Assembly (NCBI GenBank): GCA_026874595.1
Contig: CM049307.1
Coordinates: forward strand, 37,242,862 to 37,306,861
Direction: 5' to 3'
DNA length: 64,000 nt
DNA from: Sipunculus nudus
Taxonomy: Eukaryota; Annelida; Sipuncula; Golfingiida; Sipunculidae
Under the pieces are notes generated by a model. It was not told the origin of the DNA and did no database searches. It was given only the letters and a program-made list of their open reading frames with translations. Made by a program: the position numbers and the translations under genes. Of the stretch, positions 11,653 through 22,800 are shown in pieces. Every line of letters starts with the position of its first letter. Position 1 is the stretch's first letter.

Positions 11653-14600
11653 TATATGTATATACATATATATATATATATATATAAAACACATTTGTAA
11701 ATATTATTATCAATATTATTATTAATATTATTAATCACACGTGAATGACAGATATACATTTTCCAGGCCAACCGATGGGGAAGTGTTTGAAATAGCGGAA
11801 AAGAGGGCGCCACTAACTAAGATCCAGATCGTACTGCTCAACTTGACCTATTTAGGTCTTAACGTCATGTTTCTGGTCCTCACGGTAGAAGGTTAGTTCT
11901 TTCATATACGTTTCAGTATAGCAACATCTCCAAACTGAGTGGCGAGCGTGCATGTGCTCTGTTTTGTCTATGGTGTTGTATGAATCACAGATTTCAAGTT
12001 TCAAATCTTCTATTCCTCCGGGTGTTTTCGATTTTACAAAGTTATTGATTTTACAAAAATATTTGATAACTGCAGGAATACCTAAATTGAGTAAATTATA
12101 GAACCATATCACTGGAATTAGTGTACGAAACAGCATGTATTACTTCCGGAGATGAACAGCTGCTTAATTGCTCTGAAATATTCCTGCAAAGCTGGACTTT
12201 CACAACATATGTTTGTGTGTGGTCTTAAAACTCTTTTTAGAAAAATAAAACAATATAAAGTTTGCTCGTTTCATCGTGTGACATCGGGTCTCACTAAAAA
12301 TTACATGTCCTCCATATATAGTATACAGCCACTATCAAGATTTTTTTTAGCACAAAACGTATTTATGTGAAATACTTTGACAATATCACCGTTTATAATA
12401 TTTGTCGTCCTTAGTAATTGAAAAAATCCTTAAAAATCAAAATATATAGACCTAAGTAAATATTTAACGACTTTACGACCCATTGGTCCAACAAAATATT
12501 AAAAAAATATCTCAGACTTTGGAATATGCGCGCAAAAAAGCTTTACAGGCGGAAAAAAAATATTACACTGTTCTAGGGAAACTAAAGGTCTTTAAACCGG
12601 CAGCACATTGACCCGTGTCTGTTGATCCAATGAGCTGTTAACCTGGCTGTTGGACAAATGGACAACCTCCTTAATATATTGCGAGAGTAAATTACCATAC
12701 ATTTCTCCATTAATTTTTCTCCATTATTACCGTTCCTTGTGAATAGGTATCCATTTAATTAACCTTCACAGCCTCAGCTTGTTTTTGCACGTTTCAGTTG
12801 TACCAACACAACTACAGAGTATGGTGGGTTCAGGTGCCAAAGGACGCTGGCTTGGAGGGATGGTGGCGGCTGGATCAGGTGAGAATATAATCCATTGCCC
12901 GTGAGCATTTGTATCACTTACTGTGCGATATTGGGTAAAAGGTATTCGCTTATAAAGTTCGGTCAATCAGATTAGACATTATAAATTAAATACTTAAGTC
13001 CACCTTTTGAAACACAAAATCCGCTTTATAATAAGATTATACGATTATCACAATAAGCAAGGAGTTAACCTGATAAAGGCTTCTAGTCCGAGATATTTTT
13101 ACAACATAATGAACACCAGATGACGCTAATTACCAAGCACGGAAAGTTTCTCCCGAAAATACAGATTATTAGGCCCCCTAAAAAGGTATGGTTCTCAGGC
13201 ACTGCCCGCGTCAATTTTAACCCCGCATCAAACCTTTTTATTTTGATTTTCATCTTTCAAGAAGATAAAATAATACAATTTTGATAAGACATTCTTTGTT
13301 TTGTAGTGCTTTTACCTGTTTGGCAAAAAAAAAATTGTTATTTTCATGCTCTTCTCTGATCATATGACATTTTTATCGAAACATACAAAGAAAGGTAAAA
13401 AAAAAAAAAAAAAAATAAAATATCGCCCGCCCGCACTGATTTCTGAATAAAGTGCCTGAGAACCATTCTTTTTTTAGCGCTATATATTTTCACTTTTTAT
13501 TCAAAGTGTTAACGTTTCTGACGGGCCCCCTGGTGGGAATGTGGAGCGACAGACTTGTGTCGAGGTTCGGTCAGCGGAGGCCTATCATGGTGGTCGCTAC
13601 CGGGATACTCTGGTCTGTAATTCATTCATGCCTGTTAAACAATTAAATGTAAACATGTAGAAATAAACCATTATTTTCCTACAACTATACATTAAATAAA
13701 AATATATAAATTTTAAAATATTTAAAAACATTTTTAAATTCTGAAAAAAAATGTGGATACTATTAACATTAACTTGATGCTCTTGAATATTGTATAAATC
13801 CTTTGGCGTAATGACGATGGTTCACTTGATCATCATATCCTATCAACAGATACTGTCACACGACTTTTCACATTTGCATCGTAGAAAAATAAATATTTTT
13901 TATTATTTATTTTGGACAGTGCGGGATTATTTGGGATGGCGTTCAGTGCCCCGAGAGTTGCCGTGTAGGTATTCTCTTTTATAACTTTCAAAAATAGACG
14001 CGACGGTGTGTATTAATTAGTGGATCAATACGCTATGCCTATACAAATCAGTAATTTATTTATACAAAATTAATGTTGCTTTTATATATACCTCCTTAGT
14101 AATACATAAGATGTCCGTTTAAAGCATAAGAAGCTGTGATGAATTAAAACAACTCTAGTTCCTTGGCCACGAGACCCTTGACTATGACACCTGGAGAGGC
14201 ACCAGATAGGAGACCCTGGGAGGCCCTAGCAAAGAGATAAAGGAGGCCCTAGCTAGGAGGAGATCTTAAACAGGGCCTATCTAGGAGACTTTAGAAGAGC
14301 CAGATTTCATAAGTTTTGCACCTATTAAACTAAAATGGAACGTGAAACATATTTAGCATTGATAATAAGAAATTAATGATCATAAGTATATTTACACGTT
14401 TTATTACGTTATCACAAAATAATATCAGTTTCACCTGCATTTATTAGAATTTTACATATTTCAAAAACATTGGTAGTTATATGCAGTTGTTTTGCTGTTT
14501 TAGATTCTTTATTTTTAATAGATTTCATTTTCGTAAATGATATCCTCTTTTTAATGCATCAGTAAAACGATATATACCATTGCAGTCAAAGGCCCGAGAA

Positions 14601-16743
14601 CATTACTGACGTGAGTAATATTGGTGAAGGGCAGAGCTCATATATTATTTTAGTCGTATCATTTATAGATATAGAAATGGGCGGTGGGGGAGAAAAAACT
14701 CAAGACCCTAACAATACATATCAATCAGTCCTAAAGTTTTCTTCTATGATCCGGTTTATATTTTTTCTGTTATATTCCATAATTCTTTATCGCACTATTC
14801 TCTGTATTGTGACAATAACAGGTTAGATAAAGTTGGACAAACTTGCAATTATAATAGTGTCTGTTTCGGTATTAACTATCGCATGTTGCTGCAATAAAAA
14901 ATGTTTTTAATTTTTTTTTGCCTACAAACATGGTTTTACTTTTTCCATCTTTATAAAGATGTAATAGGCTGTATACATAAATCTGGACTTTGACCTAATG
15001 AGTTAATTAGAAATTACGTCATGCAGACGTACGATTACTTGATTGCACACGTAATGCTGGATGCACCTTGCTGGGGTAAACCGTTCAATGTATGATCATC
15101 TTAGTTAAAAGAATAGTGTTTAATTACAAAAAAAATATACATTTAGAAGAAATTATGCCAATATATCTAAACGAAAAAGTGACTGAGACCCAATTAAAAA
15201 TTATTAAAAAAAGAATATAACTGTTTGTTTCATAGACCGTATATGAAGTGATCCTATTTCGTTCACAAAAGAAAAGTGTATGAATTCCTCTATAGTGTAA
15301 CGTGGACCTGGAAGCGAGGCGCTGCAGTCCCTACAGGAATCACTCCAGCCTCCCAATCATGCTACATAACGAGAAGTCACAGCTGTCACATCCAGGGGTA
15401 CTGTCACCAGAGAGAAGCAGAACGAGCTGGGACGTCCAGGATACCTTCAACGGAAATATAGGTACACGAAGAAATATGGTGTACGAAGAATTACAAATAT
15501 ATTTAGATATATAGGTATACGAATAAATAAAGGAATACGAGAAAATATATGTATATACGAGAAAACATATTAATTGTTCGAGGGAATAAGGGCATACAAG
15601 GAAATATATGTGCACGAGGAAACCCAGGTGTACGAAAAATTATGAGTAATTCGATGTTCAAGGAAATATAAGGGTACCATAAACTATAGGTAAACAGGGG
15701 CATATAGGTATATGACGAAAAATAAGGGCTCTAGGAAACATAGACATGCTTGAAAATATAGATGTACGAAGAAATGTAGATTTATTTTCATGTATTATAT
15801 GGTTATCTACATGAAATACATTGTTTAATATATTTTATTTACATTTTGATTATGATTGTTCTTATGCGGATAATAAGTATTTAAAATTTACAATTTATTG
15901 ACTTAGAATTAGTGCCGTTTTAAGGACACAACAGATAGAACTTTAAATAATACTGAATAAATTCAATAAACACATAGGCAAACTTTATTTCAGGCACTAT
16001 TTAAGATCACCAGTTTCTCAATGGTGACTGTAATTTTTCCTCACCAAACATGTATGTAAATAGCTATGTGCCTCTGACGTTCTTGTTTACCATGACGTTC
16101 TTTTTAATTATTTTACGTCTCATTCAGGTTTATTCATCACGTTCTACCTTCTGGTGACGACGAGTTTTGTTTGTGTTGCCGTGCCCTATAACGCCCTCAT
16201 CGCTGACAAGTCTCACCCGGACCAAAGAGGTAGGAGAACCGGCACTTTCTAAATTGTATCCATTTCCATGTTTTGTATTATTCCAGTGAATGAATGTTAA
16301 CAAATCCTGCATATTTAATATCTAAAAATAAATTCATTGGTGTTTACAATGTGGTCATTTATAACATCATGCAAAAGGTTCCATACAACATTTATAAGCT
16401 AACCCTTTATTGTTTTGTGAAAACACCATTCAGAATTTGCAGACGTTTAGTCTTGATCTAAGTATGCACGTGACACATTTACTTAATATCAATATTAAGT
16501 TAATTCCTAACTTTGTAATGATAGCAAGAACCTAGATTTATTTAAACATTAAGCATGGATTTCTTATTGTAGGGTTGAACTCCGGGATGATGGGGTTCAT
16601 GATTTTGTTTGGTAACATCACTGGGGCAGCCGTGGGGTTGTTCTTTCTTGTGAGTTATGAAACATTTGTCTTGCATGAGAGTCTTTTATTCTGAAACTAA
16701 AACCACTGGTTCCTACTGATATATATATATATATATATATATA

Positions 16744-16777
<34 letters not shown>

Positions 16778-16910
16778 CTCTGAAGAAAAACAACACTGTA
16801 AATTCACTACAGTCTGTTTCACGGGATGCGACCCGATCATTAGGTGAATGTTGTTAGAATGAAGCTAACGGCGTGGTTTGAAAAGCAAATGACAAATGCA
16901 AGAAGCATTT

Positions 16911-16953
<43 letters not shown>

Positions 16954-19828
16954 AATATATGGTTAAAAGTAAGGGTGGAAATGCTTCTTGCATTTGTTTT
17001 TTTTACTTTTCGCTGTGGATCTGTTCTCTCAGTTAACGATGGTAGAAGCATATAATAATTGCATTAATAATTATCTTTTTATGCGTCTGATGTGATAAAT
17101 GTAATCGGCATACAGGTCTGTCATATTTTTCAATCGGATTTTTCCAAAAAATAACCTTTGCTTATTTATAGGACTAGCTTTGTACCTTTTAGAAATTACC
17201 ATTGAAACGTTGATGCACTGTTCGACTGTTACCATTAGGTAAAGGGAAAGGTAATAATCGTATGACAGAGGACTTTTTATCTGTTTGAATCCTTCAGGAT
17301 TTATGTGATGGGAAAGAGAACTGCAGGCACACAGTGATTATATTTACCTATTTGAATGACAAAGTCTGAATTTACATAAATTGTACATCTTCCTTTTCAG
17401 TTAAGGGTTCAAATAACATAAATCTTTGGATAATGTGAAGGTCATGGATGATGTATAGGCCTAGGTCATTTTCAGAACATTTCACATTGTTAAAACTGAA
17501 AAGATGATCAGAAACAGTTTATATTAACAGGATATGGGTGTTCTCGGCGCCTACAGCTGTGTGGTTGTACTCCTGCTCGCCTGCGTCCTCATCACTGTCT
17601 TCTCAACACCAGAATCCCCCAGCAAACCGGTGTTCGAACCTGTCGGTAGGTTTATAATCTTGGGCTTGACCCCGGCAGCAGTTCCATTAGCTACAGGCCT
17701 GTAACGCAAACCATTCCTTATTTAATTGTTCTTTCTTGTAAGCATTACAGACCCTGAGGTGGAGAGTTTACCCTCTAAAGCTTGGTCAGATCTGACCAAA
17801 GTGGTTCAGACCATGATATTCAGCGTTCGGCGTGAGGACATCCAACAATCCCTACATATTATGCATAATACAGTTGTGCTGACTCAGTTGGGATATAAAT
17901 TGTAACGTAATCTTCACTATATATGTATGAAAATATTGGCACCTACCCTCAAGAAAACTAGATAATTGTTGCCGCCATCGGCTCTTGTTAACAGACTGGC
18001 AAGGCACGCTCGGAAAGCTAAGGAGGGTCTTTTCTCGTGCGACGTCATGGGGATCTATGAGGGAACCACCATCTATCGGGTATTATAAGGTAGTTTACAT
18101 AGACCCCCCTTTTAATTTGCATGAGATTCCCGTTTGGGGTTGCGTCGAATCAAAGGGAAAACTCTCCCCCACAGGTGTTCGGATTCCATTCCTGAAAGGA
18201 GTCTGAATGTTCGGGCTACAGTTCATTCTTATGATCTTGTATTATGTAAATTGAATAGGTCGCTCAGGATATGCAACACATTGCCGCTTGAGCGTGCAAT
18301 AAAAATGACTGACTGGTGAATGACTGTTTTATACAAATTGACATAAACATAAACATAAAATCAATGAACCGCTCGTGTTCGCTAATTTTCAGGTTGGAAA
18401 ACAATATTTCTAGGATTCTGGGAACCTCTCAAAGGTAAGAAATCAATGTTCTTGTCTGAAATTGGTGAATGAGTACATACATAAGACTGGTGTAAGGAAT
18501 GATAATGCCTTTACACTTTCTGTTGTGGAAGGTTTCTGCAAGGGACAGTCATCAGAGTTTATCAAGAGTATAAGTATAATGAACATTGCGATAACAATGC
18601 CTGTAAGGTAATGAGTACACTGTAGGATATATGTTGCTGACAACTCTGAAAGAATTCACAAAACAATATTACAAACCCCTAAAAAATAAGGTTAAAGGGT
18701 AAATATAAGAAAAAATCTGATTCCAAAGCCATATTCCTAGAAGTAATTACTTTAACTATGAGTGTATGTAGCTTGATTTAGATGTTTCGGTACAGAAATA
18801 TATTTTCTTCCACATAAGGGCAGAAAGTAATTACTTTTATGAACATTTTTACCCTCAGAACATAACTTCCGGTGGGTGTTCTTCACGAGGTTCCTGATGC
18901 AGCAAGGAGTGTCAACAGTCGTGGGGTAGGTCAGCATAATATAAGATCTGTTATCTCCACCAGAGGTCGCTGTGGTGCTCTCGTTTTATCACTATCGGAC
19001 AGTTTCTAATTTACGTAGAATGTACTTCAAGATGACATACCATCTTAAATGTTCAGCCAGATTGTCTAATATTCAGCCAAGGATGTATTATCGAGTATAT
19101 ATTCCTTGTAATATTAGGTAATTTTCAAACGGGGAAATGTACGTAATTTCACACACCGAACGTGCATGTTGGCCATCGGGAACACTATCAGGTGCATTGT
19201 GAAAGAAAAGATAATTGTCAGGCTATAGATTGAGAATACAACTATAGAAGTCTGCTGTGAAATAAACAACATGATGAAGAAAAAAACATGTATCCATGCA
19301 CTATGTTGCCATAAACAGGTTTAAAACGACTAATATTTTTTTAGAAAGCGAAAGTGCTATTTATTCCAGTAAGCTAAACTGATAACAATTGTGGACAAAA
19401 GATTGATTGAGAGATTGGAAGTCGAGAAATGCTAATAAACGCACCCTTGACCGGGGCCTGGCATTTTTTTAGTGTCTCAAACTGCAAAGCTTATAGTCAA
19501 CTCTCTGTACGTGTGCCGAAAACATCCATTTAAAATAAATGACTTAACTTAACGCATTATACTTCATTTCACACTTTGTACAATCATGTTTATCTGAAAA
19601 GGTCGCAAAAACATATTAATAGTATATAAATTACCGATGATTCCTTCCGTTTTCTTCAGCTTCCTGGAGTACTGGCTGTCAGACATGGTGACCCTCCCGC
19701 TCTGCTGGTCCCCTCAGAGGTCTGTCGCCATGATGCTCCTGCCGCTGCTTGGTACTGCCGCTATCAGGCAAGTATAACCTGTACACAAAATTAAAGCTGG
19801 ACAACATGTTTATAAATATATAAATATA

Positions 19829-19878
<50 letters not shown>

Positions 19879-22800
19879 TGTACAATCTATACAATTAGAT
19901 AGGCGGATACAAACTGTACAACTATGACAACCTGATTTCCAGAAGATAAAAATCCAGAATTAAAAGTATATTTATGTCTTACCCCACCCCCCGACTCCAG
20001 GGGAGACGTTGTTTTCAGTGCCGTCTTTACGCTCCCGAGGCAGCCGAAATCTTGCGCTTCTAAAGAAGCTACTGATTTTCCCGCTTCCTGCTTTGACCGT
20101 TTATGATGCACTTAAACAACAGGTGGTGCACATGGGCCTGTCTGCTGACAAAAACTGCTGATGTGACCTGCAGCCAACCAAATGCAAGTCAACAAACACT
20201 CGACAGGCATCAGGCTCCGCACAGAAACCACGTGTAGGGCAATTCTCTCTGAGCCTGTGCCCTGTTCAAACGGTCGCTGGGGCGATGAGCTGTCACTCAA
20301 AACGAAATGAACAACATTGGCTTCGTGTATTCCTCGCTTGGCTGGTAAACCGTTTTGTCTCTTCAGCACAGGGTCTCATCTGATTGGACCAAAATACAGT
20401 GCTCCCCTCTGGTGTACAGATTCAGGATACAAGGTCATAACAAACAGCGCTTACGATAAAGGTAGTTGGCCTATGGGTAGAACGCTGAGTAAAGAGCGTA
20501 TGCCTTCGTCGTCTGTCGTCGTCAGTTGTCGTCGTCGTCTGTAGGATATCTTGTGAACGTGATAACTGTTGAAGAGATGCATATTTTCCTACAAAATTTA
20601 AACACTCATTGTTCATCCAAAAATCTCGGACGAGTTTGAACTTCATAACTTTGAAGTATTTAACATTTTGTCCTCAAATTCGGTACACCTATTGTTCCTA
20701 CCAAGTTCTCGGACGAGTTCGAAACGGGGTGACCTTGACCAGGATCTTCAAGGTCAAATCGGCCGAATTATATTTTGCTTAAAAAATTTTAAACACTCAA
20801 TGTTCATCCCTGTATCGGAGAGGAGTTTGGAATCCGGTGACCTTAACCTTCAACTTCAAGGTCAAATCTGCCGAAATGTGAAATTCTTGTGAACCTCATA
20901 ACTCTAGAATTATTAACATTTTGTCCTCAAATTTGGTGCACCAATTGTTCCTAACAAGTTCTCGGAGAAATTCGAAACCCTGTGACCTTGACCTTCATAT
21001 TCAAGGTCAAATCTACCGAAATATCACATTTTTGTGAACCCGTTAACTCTTGAAGTATTTCATATTTTTTACTCAAATTTAGTACACCAAGTGCTCCTAC
21101 CAATTTCTCGGACGAGTTCGTAATCGGGTGACCTTGACCAAGATTGTGGTGATCTGAGTATACGTTGAGTATAAGGTGGTGTCGCCACCTAGTGGATATG
21201 GTTGTAAAAAGATTTCTTTGGAGTCTTTACGGTAAAAGGGAGGAAAAAGGAACAGCGGGATAATGGCGTTCTTTAGAGTGAACGCTGAAATGTTTTTGTG
21301 AAATCCAATAAAGGATATTGGACTATACCAGTGTTGTTATTACTTACAAATACCACAAAGATCTTCAAGGTCAAATCGGCCGTATTATTGTTATAGTCTT
21401 GTCAACGCTAAAACTTTTGAAGGGCTGCATATTTTCCTCCCAAAATTTTAAACACTCCTTGTTCCTACCAAAGTCTCGAAGAAGTTCTAAATCCAATGAC
21501 CTTTACCTTGATCTTCAAGGTCAAATTTATGCAATTCTAGAATAATTGTGACCTCCATAACTTTGGAAGTACTGAAGATGTTTTCTAGAAATTTGACACA
21601 CCAGTTCTTTCTGTCAAAATCTCATTGAAGGGGTCACCTTGACCTTGAACTCCACAGTCAAATCTGCTGAAATCTGGAATCAGTGTTTTGAGATAGTGCA
21701 TATATTACCCCTAATGTTTTTGGTTTGCCCATTGGGGAGAGACATATATCTGTTATCTTTTATCTCTTTTCTAAATGCATTACATTGGCTTCACATATTT
21801 GATTACAGTTCCGTGTTATGTGGTATCGTGTCGGACAGGCTGGCTCGAAGGAAACCACTCGTCATAATATCAGGTAAAATATGTAATTGAATATATCAAC
21901 AAAACACGATACATACTTCCCTTTTATCAGCTCTAGTCTACCATTTATATTTATTACCTGTGTATAAAACTCTAATTTTCCATCCCGATTATTTTTATAG
22001 TTTTAAGAGGAATCAAATGACCCCATCTGTTAAGGTTATTACTTTAGTCCTACCGAATCGCAGTTCCCATGTGTCAAACAACGTGCATTGTCTCATGTAA
22101 TAATCTGTCGGTTGTCATTTTGAAAAGAAATTTTAATGCTATAGCTTTTTTTGCCAAGTAATTATGTGACCTCAGATTCCCAGTTCGTTTCTGGAATATC
22201 GGCCACTAATCATATATTATAGCTTTGTCTGACTTTGACTGTGCGACGGGGATGATTTTTTGCTCCATATATACAGGAACTTAAATTTAGTTTTATCGGA
22301 AGCATTCAATTTTAACTTGTTTAATATTGGCAATGGCGTTTTGATATATAATTTCAGTAGTACTCGTCAAGTAGCCAGATTAAGTGTAAACTGTATGACA
22401 TTGATAATGTTATTGATTTGATATTTGTATAGCCATGATGATGTGTGTGGTGACGGCTGTTCTGGCGTTTATCAGAGGACAACATGCCTTCTACATCGCC
22501 GTGGCTCTGGCATTTGTGTTTGGTAAGTGACAGAATAAACATTTTATCTCATATTACCCATTAGTTATAAATTTGGTAAGTGGTTGAACAAACATTTTGT
22601 TTCAAAAAAAATTTTAAGAATCGATAAACTATTACCGTTACAGAGTCACTTTCTTTGAAATGTATTTTCTCCAGCGTTCTGAATTGTTTATCCTGAGACC
22701 CAAATTAAGCTTTCATATAGTGAATAATTTCATGTCAATTTTTTTTGTGAAGACGCGAGAAAAGATGAAAATATAAGAAAATATGGAACGCATTGACTGT

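Noticed and set aside
15276-15615. Alternative frames over transporter exon 7 and the following minisatellite
   Set aside because: Only the frame that joins exon 6 (phase 0) to exon 8 (phase 1) is consistent with the gene; the - strand frames are repeat shadows.
20112-20369. - strand 85-codon ORF in the GC-richer part of a transporter intron
   Set aside because: No splice sites in frame and no recognisable domain; it is probably unrelated repeat or spacer sequence.
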